From assembly GCA_902617525.1 (NCBI GenBank), contig CACMWW010000003.1, forward strand, positions 1-64,000: 64,000 nucleotides of DNA. Direction: 5' to 3'. The position numbers were made by a program, and so were the translations under genes. Shown here piece after piece: positions 18,652 through 29,138 of the stretch (position 1 is its first letter; each line of letters starts with the position of its first letter). This DNA is from an uncultured Pelagibacteraceae bacterium (GTDB lineage Bacteria > Pseudomonadota > Alphaproteobacteria > Pelagibacterales > AG-422-B15). The notes under the pieces were generated by a model. It did no database searches. It was given only the letters and a program-made list of their open reading frames with translations, and was not told where the DNA came from.

Positions 18652-20421
18652 ATGTCGTACAAAAGTCCAATAGAAGATTTCAAATACAATCTTGCTATGC
18701 TTAACTATGATGAGGTCATTGCTGGCATAGAGAAGTTCAAGGAATATGACTCCGAAACACTCATGAGTGTTGTTTCTGAAATTGGGCGCCTTAATGAGCA
18801 GGAAGTACTAGATAGTAACAAAATTGGAGATAGAGAAGGCTTAAAATATGTCACTAATGGAGCAGAGGGTCCTGAAGTGCACACCCCTGAGAGATTTAAG
18901 AAGTTGTATAATGCAGTAAAGGCCTCTGGCTATGTTGGTGCCACTATGCCCACTCAATATGGAGGTGGCGGAGCTCCATTCACGACTGCAATACTTGCAG
19001 GAGAGATTGGCATTGCCGCTAATATGGCATTCTACATGGGTCCAGGATTAAGTCATGGAGCAATGAAGACCATATTAAAAAAAGCTACAGAGGAACTTAA
19101 AGATAAATATCTACCTAACATGACTTCTGGTGAATGGATGGGCACGATGTGCCTTACTGAACCACAATGTGGAACTGATCTTGGTTTAATAAAATCAACT
19201 GCAATTCCTAAAGATGATCATTATGAATTAACAGGCCAAAAAATTTGGATTTCATTCGGTGAACATGACTTAACAGAAAATATTATTCATCTTGTTCTTG
19301 CAAGAACACCAGACGCACCTGAGGGTATTAAAGGAATAAGTTTATTTCTTGTACCAAAGCGATTAGATGATAATTCTCGAAATACAATTTATTGTGGCGG
19401 TTTAGAACATAAACTTGGGATTAATTCATCACCAACCTGTGTCATGAATCTTGAAAATGCAAAAGGTTGGCTTGTTGGAGAAAAAAATAAAGGGATGGAA
19501 GCGATGTTTCTGATGATGAATGATGCACGTTTAAAAGTTGGACTCCAAGGTATAGCAATGTCTGAGATCTCGTACCAAAACGCCTTAGAATTTGCAAAAG
19601 AAAGAAAACAAATGAGGTCTGTTGTCAAGGATAAGCAAGACAAAGATAGTAAAGCTGACAATATAATCGTTCATCCTGATGTAAGAAGAATGTTAATGAA
19701 TGTCAAAGCAACAACTGAAGCAATGCGTGCACTATGCATTTATACAGCAATGAAAATTGATCTTGCAGAAGATCATCCTGATGAAAAAGTAAGACAGGAA
19801 GCTGATGATTTTGCCGCATTAATGACACCGATTATCAAAGCTTACTGCACTGATAGAGGTTTTTTAAATTGTTCAGAATCATTACAGGTCTTAGGTGGTA
19901 GTGGTTTTACAAAAGAATATCCTCTCGAGCAGTACATGCGAGATGTAAGAATTACAATGATATATGAAGGTACAAATGGTATTCAAGCATTAGACTTAGT
20001 TGGAAGAAAATTAACAATGCACCAGGGACGGTTGTTACAAAATTTCCAAAAAGAGGTTCAAAAATTTATAACTGAAAATAAAGATAATAAGGAAATATCA
20101 TCATTTATTAAGCCTCTCGAGAACGCTCTCAATGAAGTTACTGCTTCAACAATGTGGTTGATGCAAAATGGTATGCAGGATCCCGAAAATGCTCTTGCTT
20201 CTGCTACTGATTACCTAAATTTAGTGGCTCTATCTTCAATGACATATATGTGGGCACGCATGGCAAAGTTCTCAGTTGGAAAAAATGAACCTATCCATAA
20301 AAATAAAATAAAAACTGGAACCTATTTTGTTGAAAAGATTATGCCAGAGTTAACAATGTACTCAAAAAAAGTACAGGCCGGCAAGTCATCAATGATGGAT
20401 ATGGAAGTTGCAGAGTTTTAA
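18652..20421 (+). CDS. Acyl-CoA dehydrogenase, DmdC-like (C-terminal Acyl-CoA_dh_C-like extension)
   Basis: 589 aa; MCLTEPQCGTDLG, QVLGGSGFTKEYPLEQYMRDVRITMIYEGTNGIQALDLVGRKL; length fits the DmdC/FadE-like family. Confidence 0.85.
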   Translation: MSYKSPIEDFKYNLAMLNYDEVIAGIEKFKEYDSETLMSVVSEIGRLNEQEVLDSNKIGDREGLKYVTNGAEGPEVHTPERFKKLYNAVKASGYVGATMPTQYGGGGAPFTTAILAGEIGIAANMAFYMGPGLSHGAMKTILKKATEELKDKYLPNMTSGEWMGTMCLTEPQCGTDLGLIKSTAIPKDDHYELTGQKIWISFGEHDLTENIIHLVLARTPDAPEGIKGISLFLVPKRLDDNSRNTIYCGGLEHKLGINSSPTCVMNLENAKGWLVGEKNKGMEAMFLMMNDARLKVGLQGIAMSEISYQNALEFAKERKQMRSVVKDKQDKDSKADNIIVHPDVRRMLMNVKATTEAMRALCIYTAMKIDLAEDHPDEKVRQEADDFAALMTPIIKAYCTDRGFLNCSESLQVLGGSGFTKEYPLEQYMRDVRITMIYEGTNGIQALDLVGRKLTMHQGRLLQNFQKEVQKFITENKDNKEISSFIKPLENALNEVTASTMWLMQNGMQDPENALASATDYLNLVALSSMTYMWARMAKFSVGKNEPIHKNKIKTGTYFVEKIMPELTMYSKKVQAGKSSMMDMEVAEF

Positions 20422-21609
20422 TTAAGATCTATATCCCAGTTGTCTTGCAGCTAAATCGTACATTATTTCTTCTGATCCACCGCCAATTGCATTAACCCTT
20501 ACTTCTCTGTAAATTCTCTCAACTTTTCCAGGTCCGCTATTAGCTCGAAGATATCCTGCTCCACCAAGTATTTGCATTGCTTCTCTTGCGCATAGTTCCA
20601 TTGCTTTACTTGCATGTACTTTTAGCATTGCTAAGTCTGCAATAGGACTTTCACCATTCATTACTCTCCAAGACAGCAATTCGGTCCATGCCCTTGATGT
20701 TTTAACTGCTCTGTTCATATCAACGAGTTTATGTTTTATCACTTGATTATCAATCAATGGCTTACCAAATGTTTTTCGCTCTTTTGCCCAAGCTACTGCT
20801 TCATCAATACAAATTTGAGAATACGCATTCATACCGGCTGCCATACCAAGTCTTTCTTGACTGAAGTTGCTCATTACGCCAATCCAGCCACTGTTTTCTC
20901 CACCAATCAGATTTTCTACAGGTACTTTACAATTATCAAAGTAAAGTACAGCCGTATCGGAGCTTAGCCATCCCATTTTTTTTAGAGGTGTTTGCGTGAA
21001 GCCAGGCGTATCCTTTTCAATAACCAGAACTGATATTCCAGTTGCACCTTCACCACCAGTTCTTACTCCTACTACGTAGGTATCAGCACGCATTCCACTT
21101 GTAATGAACATTTTTGAGCCATTAACAATGAAATGGTCGCCTTTTCTAACTGCTTTAGTTTTCAAACTTGCAACATCTGATCCTCCCGAAGGTTCTGTCA
21201 TTGCAAGAGCTGCTATCTTCTCACCTCTTACAACGGGAGGAATAAATTTTTCTTTTTGCTCTTCTGTACCCAAAGATTGTATCAATGGTATTGCAATATT
21301 GTGTGATAAAAGACTTGCTGAAACACCGCCACATCCATGGGCGAACTCCTCAGCTGTTACGATACCGTGAAAAATATCAATACCTTCTGTTGTACCGCCA
21401 TACTTTTCATCATAGCCCATTCCCATTAGACCTACATCGGCGGCTTTTTTATAGAGTTCTCTTGGAAACTCACCAGCTTCTTCCCATTCTTCAACAAAAG
21501 GAGCTATTTCCTTTGAAACAAATTTTCTTACTTCTTCTCTCCATGCATGATGAGACTCATTATAAAAAAGAGGTTCTTTACCCTCAGAAATTCCAACTTT
21601 TGGTATCAT
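20422..21609 (-). CDS. Acyl-CoA dehydrogenase
   Basis: ALAMTEPSGGSDVASLKT, MQILGGAGYLRANSGPGKVERIYREVRVNAIGGGSEEIM. Confidence 0.93.
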   Translation of the reverse strand: MIPKVGISEGKEPLFYNESHHAWREEVRKFVSKEIAPFVEEWEEAGEFPRELYKKAADVGLMGMGYDEKYGGTTEGIDIFHGIVTAEEFAHGCGGVSASLLSHNIAIPLIQSLGTEEQKEKFIPPVVRGEKIAALAMTEPSGGSDVASLKTKAVRKGDHFIVNGSKMFITSGMRADTYVVGVRTGGEGATGISVLVIEKDTPGFTQTPLKKMGWLSSDTAVLYFDNCKVPVENLIGGENSGWIGVMSNFSQERLGMAAGMNAYSQICIDEAVAWAKERKTFGKPLIDNQVIKHKLVDMNRAVKTSRAWTELLSWRVMNGESPIADLAMLKVHASKAMELCAREAMQILGGAGYLRANSGPGKVERIYREVRVNAIGGGSEEIMYDLAARQLGYRS

Positions 21610-22454
21610 ATTATTTCACTCACTCCATTTTTAATTACCATTTTATCACGTTCTTTTACTTTGCACTGATAATAAACATTATTACCATCTTTCCACATTT
21701 CTGTAACTATTGTTTCTCCAGGATATACAGGTGAAGAAAAACGACAATCAAATCTTTTTAGTTTCTTTACATCTTTATCGCAGACACTTTCAATAATTGA
21801 TCTGCATGCGATACCGTATGTGCACATGCCATGTAGAATTGGCCGTTCAAAACCAGCAGACTTTGCAAAATTTGGATCAGAGTGCAATGGGTTGTAATCA
21901 CCTGAAAGTCTAAAAATTAATGCTTGATCAGGTTTAGTATTTATTTCATGCACATAATCTGGTTTACCCTCAGGTCTTACTAATTCTTTTTTTGGAGACT
22001 CAGGTCCACCAAAACCACCGTCCCCCCTAGCGAATGTTGTACTAACGAGCTTACAGATTTCCGTATTATCTTTTTTAAGATTTACAGTTGTTTCAACGTC
22101 AATAATTGCACCCTTACCAGGACCTTTATCATAACAACCTATAACTTTTGCGTTGGTTATAAAATCTCCTGAGACAGGTAAAGGATTAGTTACTGATAAC
22201 CTCTGTTCACCATGAACAACCATAATGAAATTAATATTTGTCTTCAGCAATAATGGTGAGTGATATTGAAAATTAGTAGCCATTGACGGCAATGCAATTT
22301 GTGAATTTTCATAGACATACTTCAATTCATCTAAATTCATTGGATCATTCCCAAGACCGACGCCTAAACTATAGAGAATTGAGTCTTTATCAGTATAGGA
22401 AACTTCAATGTTTTCTGAAGTCATGGACATTATTTCTTCGTAATTAATAGCCAT
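21606..22454 (-). CDS. MaoC-family 3-hydroxyacyl-CoA dehydratase / enoyl-CoA hydratase 2
   Basis: FRLSGDYNPLHSDPNFAKSAGFERPILHGMCTYG hot-dog hydratase-2 motif. Confidence 0.9.
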   Translation of the reverse strand: MAINYEEIMSMTSENIEVSYTDKDSILYSLGVGLGNDPMNLDELKYVYENSQIALPSMATNFQYHSPLLLKTNINFIMVVHGEQRLSVTNPLPVSGDFITNAKVIGCYDKGPGKGAIIDVETTVNLKKDNTEICKLVSTTFARGDGGFGGPESPKKELVRPEGKPDYVHEINTKPDQALIFRLSGDYNPLHSDPNFAKSAGFERPILHGMCTYGIACRSIIESVCDKDVKKLKRFDCRFSSPVYPGETIVTEMWKDGNNVYYQCKVKERDKMVIKNGVSEII

Positions 22455-22529
22455 TTTTTATGTATTTCTCTAATTTTTAAATGTATATATACTTTATATA
22501 GATCACTTATCTAAAGCGAGGAAAAAAAC

Positions 22530-23381
22530 ATGCCAAAACCCTTTGATGTTGAAATAAATAATTCAATTGCTCATATCAGGTTCAATAGGCCTGAAAAAAG
22601 AAATTCAATGAACGAGGATTTCTGGAGATTATTTCCAAAGGAAGTTGAAGAGCTAGATGATAGTGGTGAGATTAGAGCTTTAATTGTATCTTCCACAGGA
22701 CCACACTTTTCCGCTGGAATAGACCTTAGCATGTTTAAAGATGATGTTGTTGAACACGAAACAAACCAAGAGCTTGGCAGAAGTAGGGGGTATTTTATTC
22801 AACAGTTAAAGTTTCTGCAACGTGCTGCTTCATGTTTGGAAGATGCGAGATTTCCAGTTGTTGCTGCTGTCCAAGGAGGATGTATTGGTGGAGGTATCGA
22901 TTTAATCACTGCCGCTGATATAAGACTTTGTACTAAAGATGCATTTTTTTTAATTGAAGAAATAAATGTAGGTTTGGCAGCGGATATTGGAACTATACAA
23001 AGATTACCAAAAATTATACCTGCTGGTATAGCGCGTGAGTGGACTATGATGGGTGAAAAGATATCTGCTGAAAGAGCAAAAGAAGTAGGCCTTGTGAGCT
23101 CTTTGCATGAGAGTCATGAAGAAATGATTGATAGTGCTTTTGAAATGGCTGAAAAATTAGCATCAAAAACACCACTTGCGATGTGGGTTACAAAAGAAGT
23201 TCTCAATTATTCAAGAGATCACTCTGTTAAAGAAGGACTAGATAATGTAGCGCTTTGGAATGCAGCTACGCTTCATAAAGAAGATGTAATGACTACAATG
23301 ATGTCAAAAATGCAAAAGAAAAAGCCAGAGTATAGAAATTTAAGAGATAAAAATTTCTTGAAACATAAATCAAGCAAATAG
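22530..23381 (+). CDS. Enoyl-CoA hydratase/isomerase family protein
   Basis: FNRPEKRNSMN, HFSAGIDLSMF, AVQGGCIGGGIDLITAADIRLC. Confidence 0.92.
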   Translation: MPKPFDVEINNSIAHIRFNRPEKRNSMNEDFWRLFPKEVEELDDSGEIRALIVSSTGPHFSAGIDLSMFKDDVVEHETNQELGRSRGYFIQQLKFLQRAASCLEDARFPVVAAVQGGCIGGGIDLITAADIRLCTKDAFFLIEEINVGLAADIGTIQRLPKIIPAGIAREWTMMGEKISAERAKEVGLVSSLHESHEEMIDSAFEMAEKLASKTPLAMWVTKEVLNYSRDHSVKEGLDNVALWNAATLHKEDVMTTMMSKMQKKKPEYRNLRDKNFLKHKSSK

Positions 23382-23404
23382 TATTTTTAACAAATTAAAT
23401 TTTA

Positions 23405-24274
23405 ATGAGATTTAAAAAAGGCATTATTCTCGCTGCCGGCAAGGGAACTCGACTTTCGCCTGCAACAAAAGTAACAGTGAAGCCTCTTCTGCCTTTATAT
23501 GATAAACCTTTACTTTATTACGCGTTATCAAACTTAATTAAGGCTGGTGTTCGTGAGGTACTATTTATATCTCAAAAGAAAGATATACCAGAATTTAGAA
23601 AACTATTTGGCTCGGGAAAACAGCTTGGCATGAAATTCAGTTACACATTTCAAAAAAAACAAGTTGGAATTCCTGATGCAGTTAATATTGCCAAAAAATT
23701 TATTAATAAAAAACCATTTGTTTTAGCCTTAGCTGATAATTTATTTGTTGGTAAGAGCTTCACATCAACTTTAAAAAAAGTTCAGTCGCTCAAGGATGGA
23801 GCTGCTGTTTTAGCTGTAAAAACGAAATATCCACACAAATCAGCTGTTATTGAATACGATAGAGAAAAAAATATAAAATCAATTATTGAGAAACCAAAAA
23901 AACCAAAGAGTAATCTTACAATACCAGGTCTTTATTTTTATGATAAAGACTCCATATCAATTGTTAAGAATTTAAAGCCCTCTAAACGAAAAGAATTAGA
24001 AATAGTTGATGTGCATCAATCTTATCTTAGAAAGAATCTCTTAAAAGTTTTTGCATTAAAAAATGATATTCAGTGGTTTGATACTGGTGATGCAGAAGAA
24101 ATGCTTGAAGCCTCAAACTATATTCACAAATATCAAAAAAAGGGAAAAAAGCTATTTGGGTCTATTGAAATGGATTCATATTTAAATGGATGGATTACAA
24201 AGAAACAACTTAGAACTCTTATTGATCAAATGCCCAACTCAAAATATAAAGAGAAATTAAGTTCTCTTGTTTAA
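23405..24274 (+). CDS. Sugar-1-phosphate nucleotidylyltransferase (RfbA-like)
   Basis: KGIILAAGKGTRLSPATKVTVKPLLPLYDKPLLYYALS; VIEYD...SIIEKPKKPKSNL. Confidence 0.9.
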   Translation: MRFKKGIILAAGKGTRLSPATKVTVKPLLPLYDKPLLYYALSNLIKAGVREVLFISQKKDIPEFRKLFGSGKQLGMKFSYTFQKKQVGIPDAVNIAKKFINKKPFVLALADNLFVGKSFTSTLKKVQSLKDGAAVLAVKTKYPHKSAVIEYDREKNIKSIIEKPKKPKSNLTIPGLYFYDKDSISIVKNLKPSKRKELEIVDVHQSYLRKNLLKVFALKNDIQWFDTGDAEEMLEASNYIHKYQKKGKKLFGSIEMDSYLNGWITKKQLRTLIDQMPNSKYKEKLSSLV

Positions 24275-24774
24275 TGTTTGATAAAATTTCATTAATTAAT
24301 TTATTAGACTCAAAGTCTATTAGTTATAAGATTACTGAACATAAACCGCTGTTTACAGTCGAAGACTCTAAAAATCTTCGAGGTTCAATTGAAGGAGCGC
24401 ATTCAAAGAATCTTTTTTTGAAAGATAAAAAAAATAATTTTTTTTTAGTAAGTTTTATTGAGGATATTATTGCTGATTTAAAAAAAGCATCAGTGCCTTT
24501 AAACTCCAAAAAATTGTCTTTTGCAAATGAAGATTATTTAATGAATATTCTAGGTATCAAACCCGGATCAGTATCTCCATTTGGATTATTGAACGATAAA
24601 GAAAAAAAAGTTAAATTTTTCTTTGATCAAGAGTTTATGGAATATGAAATTGTGAATTTCCATCCTTTAATCAACACGTCAACAGTGTCAATAGCTCCGA
24701 ATGACCTGATAAACCTGATTGAACAGCATCATTCAAAAGTCGAATTTATTAATATGAGAGATTTTCAAAAATGA
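24274..24774 (+). CDS. YbaK/ProX family aminoacyl-tRNA editing protein
   Basis: EHKPLFTVEDS, HSKNLFLKDKKNNFFLV, GIKPGSVSPFGLLND. Confidence 0.88.
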   Translation: MFDKISLINLLDSKSISYKITEHKPLFTVEDSKNLRGSIEGAHSKNLFLKDKKNNFFLVSFIEDIIADLKKASVPLNSKKLSFANEDYLMNILGIKPGSVSPFGLLNDKEKKVKFFFDQEFMEYEIVNFHPLINTSTVSIAPNDLINLIEQHHSKVEFINMRDFQK

Positions 24775-25304
24775 CTCTAAGAAAAGCAAAATTTATTAAA
24801 ACCAAGAAAAAAATTAAAGCTAATGTTTTTGATTTACAATTTGATGAAGTTAAATGGGTAAATGGAAACAAAACTATTAGGGATCTTATTGTACACAATG
24901 GCATAACTTGTATTGTTCCAATAATTGATAAGAAATTTATAGTTTTGCTCAAACAATATCGATACGGATCAGATCAAATTATGCTTGAAGTCCCAGCAGG
25001 GACTATTGACCCAGGAGAAAGGCCATTAAGTTGCGCTAAAAGAGAATTAATTGAAGAAACCGGTTATCATGGAAAAAATTGGAAAATGATAGGCAAATAC
25101 TTTTCAACTCCAGCATATAACACTTGCATAGTGCACTGCTATCAAACTCATTGTTATAAAAAGTGTGAGACAAATTTTGACGAGGATGAGGTTCTAGAGA
25201 CAAAAATATATTCAGTCCAAGAAGTAAGAAGACTACTTAAAACAAATAAGATTAATGATATGAAAACTTATATCAGCCTCGACCGATTTATGAATTATTA
25301 TTGA
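24771..25304 (+). CDS. NUDIX hydrolase (ADP-sugar pyrophosphatase-like)
   Basis: NUDIX box GTIDPGERPLSCAKRELIEETGY. Confidence 0.93.
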   Translation: MTLRKAKFIKTKKKIKANVFDLQFDEVKWVNGNKTIRDLIVHNGITCIVPIIDKKFIVLLKQYRYGSDQIMLEVPAGTIDPGERPLSCAKRELIEETGYHGKNWKMIGKYFSTPAYNTCIVHCYQTHCYKKCETNFDEDEVLETKIYSVQEVRRLLKTNKINDMKTYISLDRFMNYY

Positions 25305-25735
25305 TTCAATATTTTCCAAATACCTGAGGCAGATAAAATAATTTTATCTTGTGAGATCAAATTACCCTCAATAAAGACGAGTGATTTCGTAGTTCTTGTA
25401 ACCTTAGCATCACATTCTACAATATCATCCTGAAGACCTGGACTTACAAAGTTACAATTCAGTGAAATGGTACTGCAAGGTTTTTTTCCACATGCAGCAA
25501 ATACCATAGATCCTAAGAAAATATCTGCTAATGACATAGAGTAGCCACCATGTGCAATACCATGAGCATTGAGATGCTTATCCAAAATTTTAGTAATGAA
25601 TTTGTATTGGTTATTCTCTTCTCGCTTAAAATACATTGGTCCAATTAAAACATCAAAGCCAGCATGCCATCCAAGTTTTTTGTATCCTTCTGGTACCCAC
25701 CTTGGTGCTGATACTTCTGTCTTTAACATGACCAT
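25298..25735 (-). CDS. PaaI-family (hot-dog) thioesterase
   Basis: NAHGIAHGGYSMSLADIFLGSMVFAACG. Confidence 0.82.
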   Translation of the reverse strand: MVMLKTEVSAPRWVPEGYKKLGWHAGFDVLIGPMYFKREENNQYKFITKILDKHLNAHGIAHGGYSMSLADIFLGSMVFAACGKKPCSTISLNCNFVSPGLQDDIVECDAKVTRTTKSLVFIEGNLISQDKIILSASGIWKILNQ

Positions 25736-25924
25736 AGAGAATCTCCCTAATTCAAAGAATGCGACTTTCTAGACTTCAATTCGGATATGGTCAAGCAGAA
25801 TAAAGAAAAATATTTGCCAAAATTGAGGGTATTTTTGATGTATTTTTTAAATAAAATTAAACTTTTTTTTTTATATAAAAAGTCTATCTTACGGTTTTCT
25901 AAATATTTATAAGGACAATATAGT

Positions 25925-27106
25925 ATGAGAGAAGCAGCAATAATTTCAACTGCAAGAACTGGATTGGCAAAAGCTATGAGAGGTGGATTTAACAAAACTC
26001 ACGGCATTACAATGGGTGGCCATACTGTTAAACATGCTATTGAAAGAGCAGGAGTTGAAGCTGGTGAAGTAGAAGATGTAATTTTTGGATGCGGACAACC
26101 AGAGGGAGCAACGGGTCATAATATTGGAAGAAATGTTGCAATTGCAGGTGGATGTCCCGTAACTGTGCCAGGTACTACAATAAATCGTTTTTGTTCATCA
26201 GGTTTACAATCAATAGCGGTAGCTGCTCAAAGAATTATTGTTGATGGAATTAAAGTAGCTATAGGTGGGGGAGTAGAGTCAATCTCAATGACACAGCAAA
26301 ACATGAACATGAAACACCTTATTGAGCCTGAACTTCAAAAAATTTGTCCTGCATTATGGATGCCTATGATTAATACTGCAGACGTTGTAGCAGATCGATA
26401 CAAAGTAAGCAGAGAATACCAAGATGAATATTCGCTGCAAAGTCAACAGCGAACAGCTGCAGCTCAAACGGCAGGAAAATTTAAAGACGAGATTGTTCCT
26501 TTAACGACAAAAATGGATGTAATGAATAAAGAAACAAAGGAAGTTACAGAACAAGAAGTAACAGTTGATAAAGATGAGTGTAATCGACCACAAACTACAC
26601 TTGAGAGCCTTGCTGGTTTAATGCCAGTTATGGGACCTGATAAATATATTACTGCGGGTAATGCTAGTCAGCTGTCAGATGGTGCATCTTCATGTTTGTT
26701 AATGGATCTTAAAGAAGCAGAAAAAAGAAATATTGAGCCTATGGGAATTTTTAGAGGACTTTCTGTTGCAGCTTGTGAGCCCGATGAGATGGGTATAGGA
26801 CCAGTATTTGCTGTCCCAAAACTCTTAGAGCAACATGGCTTAAAGGTAGATGATATCGATATATGGGAACTTAACGAAGCATTTGCAGTTCAAGTTTTAT
26901 ATTGTAGAGACAAGCTAGGAATTGATAATGAGAAATTAAATGTAAACGGAGGATCAATTTCTATTGGACACCCATATGGTATGACTGGCTCTAGAATGAC
27001 TGGACATATTTTAATAGAAGGTAAGAGACGAAACGCCAAATATGGTGTTGTAACAATGTGCGTTGGTGGCGGAATGGGAGCAGCAGGTCTTTTTGAGATT
27101 TTATGA
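25925..27106 (+). CDS. Acetyl-CoA C-acyltransferase (thiolase)
   Basis: TTINRFCSSGLQSIA active-site Cys; VNGGSISIGHPYGMTGSRMTGH; MCVGGGMGAAGLFE. Confidence 0.96.
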   Translation: MREAAIISTARTGLAKAMRGGFNKTHGITMGGHTVKHAIERAGVEAGEVEDVIFGCGQPEGATGHNIGRNVAIAGGCPVTVPGTTINRFCSSGLQSIAVAAQRIIVDGIKVAIGGGVESISMTQQNMNMKHLIEPELQKICPALWMPMINTADVVADRYKVSREYQDEYSLQSQQRTAAAQTAGKFKDEIVPLTTKMDVMNKETKEVTEQEVTVDKDECNRPQTTLESLAGLMPVMGPDKYITAGNASQLSDGASSCLLMDLKEAEKRNIEPMGIFRGLSVAACEPDEMGIGPVFAVPKLLEQHGLKVDDIDIWELNEAFAVQVLYCRDKLGIDNEKLNVNGGSISIGHPYGMTGSRMTGHILIEGKRRNAKYGVVTMCVGGGMGAAGLFEIL

Positions 27107-27474
27107 TAGATACAATTAAATACATTGAAAAAATAGCATTGGTAATAATTATATTTGCTACAGTTATAGCTATTGGCTATGAAATATATGCAATGTATGA
27201 AAAAAATCTCGTTGAACTTGCAGACTTACTTTTGTTATTTATTTATCTCGAAGTTATACAAATGATTAGAGAATATTGGACACTAAATAGAATTAGAATA
27301 AGTATACCACTGTTTATTGCTATTACTGCTGTTGCACGTTTAATAATCTTACAGGGCAAAACTATGGATCCAAGTATGTTGCTTTACGAGGGTGGAGCTA
27401 TTTTATTGATTGCCATAGCTGTTCTTATATTAAAAGCAAGAAAGCTTAAAATATTTGCCGATGTTGACGATTAA
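27103..27474 (+). CDS. Phosphate-starvation-inducible PsiE-like membrane protein
   Basis: 123 aa, 4 TM, LLLLFIYLEVIQMIREYW. Confidence 0.72.
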   Translation: MIDTIKYIEKIALVIIIFATVIAIGYEIYAMYEKNLVELADLLLLFIYLEVIQMIREYWTLNRIRISIPLFIAITAVARLIILQGKTMDPSMLLYEGGAILLIAIAVLILKARKLKIFADVDD

Positions 27475-27895
27475 GATTGTCAAAGGATTAGTACTTCCAT
27501 TTCTAGTTGTCCTTTTAATAAGCACATCTGCATTTTCACTTACTGATGAGGATGAACAAGAGATTATTTCTGTTGTAAGTCAGCAGCTGCAGGCATTTCA
27601 AGATGATGACTTTGAAAAAGCTTATTCTTTCGCATCGCCAATTATTAAGAAAATATTTCCAAGTTCAAAAGCGTTTGGTGAAATGGTTGTAGGTCAGTAC
27701 CAGGCTGTTTATCGTCCCAAAAGTGTGAACTTCGGTAAGATATCACTCAGAGATGGAGCACCTTCCCTAGAAGTATATTTAGTTGATCCTGATGGTGAAT
27801 TCGTAACTGCAATTTACTCAATGCAGCAACAAGAAGACGGTGAATGGCTGATTAATGGATGTTTTCTTACTCAAGCAGAAAGTAACGAAATTTAG
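27455..27895 (+). CDS. DUF4864-like secreted protein
   Basis: Signal peptide; VVSQQLQAFQDDDFEKAYSFASPIIKKIFPSSKAFGEMV; overlaps the preceding gene. Confidence 0.65.
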   Translation: MPMLTIKIVKGLVLPFLVVLLISTSAFSLTDEDEQEIISVVSQQLQAFQDDDFEKAYSFASPIIKKIFPSSKAFGEMVVGQYQAVYRPKSVNFGKISLRDGAPSLEVYLVDPDGEFVTAIYSMQQQEDGEWLINGCFLTQAESNEI

Positions 27896-29136
27896 GATTG
27901 AGAGTTTCTTATAACTTGCTCATAAAATTTTAGACTTTCTTTGCTTCTTCTTTCTAAAGTGTCTCTATTAACCTCGATTAAACCAAAACGCGGTTTGTAG
28001 CCATATATCCATTCAAAGTTATCAAGAAATGACCAATAGTAATAACCTCGTATATCTAAACCGTCATCTAAACAGCTTTGAAGTCCTTTTAATGCTGTAG
28101 TGATATATTTTATTCTTTGATTATCATCATCTGTGCCAATACCATTTTCAGTTACAATCATTGGGCAATTTATTTTTGGAGCAACATACCTCAATACATT
28201 TTCTAATGACTCAGGATAATATTCATATCCCATAACAAGCATATTTTCATCATTGACGTTAGGTTTCATAATTCCTTCAGGTCCATAAGTGTGACGTGTA
28301 TACGTTTGAATGCCAATGAAATCATCATCTTTAGTTTGATCCAAGCACACATCAACAGTTTCAGCATGAGCAATATCACGTGATTGTTCACCTCCTTCTG
28401 CCGCTTGGTAATCCATAATTGAAAGTGTAATACCAACAGGCTGATTTTTTGTAAGTAGACCTTTAATAACTGGAAACGCTTTTACATGCGCCGCCATCAT
28501 ACAGTCACGTATTTTATAGGGATGGCCAAATAGAAATGGGCCAAAATTATCTAGAGTTGACCCGCATGATTTAGCTGCATCTTCAACAAATGGCATGATA
28601 GTTTTCATACCTTGTTCAGGGTAGCTAGGAAATGTATGTGCAAAACATGCAGTTAGATTTGCCTCATTTATTGTACAAACCGTATCTATACGGTCACCCA
28701 GCTCTTTTGTTACAAATTCAGCATATTTAACATATAAATCTGCGTTTTCCATTTTTTCCCAACCTCCTTTAGCTGTAAACCAAAGTGGGGAAGTGAAGTG
28801 TTGGAATGTGACGCACGTTTGAAGATTATTTTCATGACAACAATCTAAAACTTTTTTGTAATGATCAATTGCCTCTTTTGAAAATTCTCCCTCGGACTCT
28901 TCGATACGAGCCCATTCAATAGATAGTCTATAGGACTGTATTGCGTGAGATGACATAAGCTTTATATCTTCCTCATATCTATTCAATTGATCACAAGCAA
29001 TTCCTGACGGTTCAGCAAATGTAGTATTTTTTGTATTTTCAAGTAGCCAAAAATCAGAGTTCGTATTATTTCCCTCTACTTGATGAGCAGCAGTCGCTGT
29101 ACCCCATATAAAGTCTTTTGGTAAATTAAGTTTCAT
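27892..29136 (-). CDS. Glycoside hydrolase family 1 (beta-glucosidase/beta-galactosidase-like)
   Basis: FIWGTATAAHQVEG, CTINEAN (acid/base region), IVTENGIGTDDDNQRI (nucleophile). Confidence 0.9.
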   Translation of the reverse strand: MKLNLPKDFIWGTATAAHQVEGNNTNSDFWLLENTKNTTFAEPSGIACDQLNRYEEDIKLMSSHAIQSYRLSIEWARIEESEGEFSKEAIDHYKKVLDCCHENNLQTCVTFQHFTSPLWFTAKGGWEKMENADLYVKYAEFVTKELGDRIDTVCTINEANLTACFAHTFPSYPEQGMKTIMPFVEDAAKSCGSTLDNFGPFLFGHPYKIRDCMMAAHVKAFPVIKGLLTKNQPVGITLSIMDYQAAEGGEQSRDIAHAETVDVCLDQTKDDDFIGIQTYTRHTYGPEGIMKPNVNDENMLVMGYEYYPESLENVLRYVAPKINCPMIVTENGIGTDDDNQRIKYITTALKGLQSCLDDGLDIRGYYYWSFLDNFEWIYGYKPRFGLIEVNRDTLERRSKESLKFYEQVIRNSQS

Positions 29137-29138
29137 AA

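Noticed and set aside
21285-21734. Plus-strand 149-aa ORF spanning the acyl-CoA dehydrogenase/MaoC junction
   Set aside because: Overlaps two confident opposite-strand genes; His/Leu/Phe-rich shadow composition.
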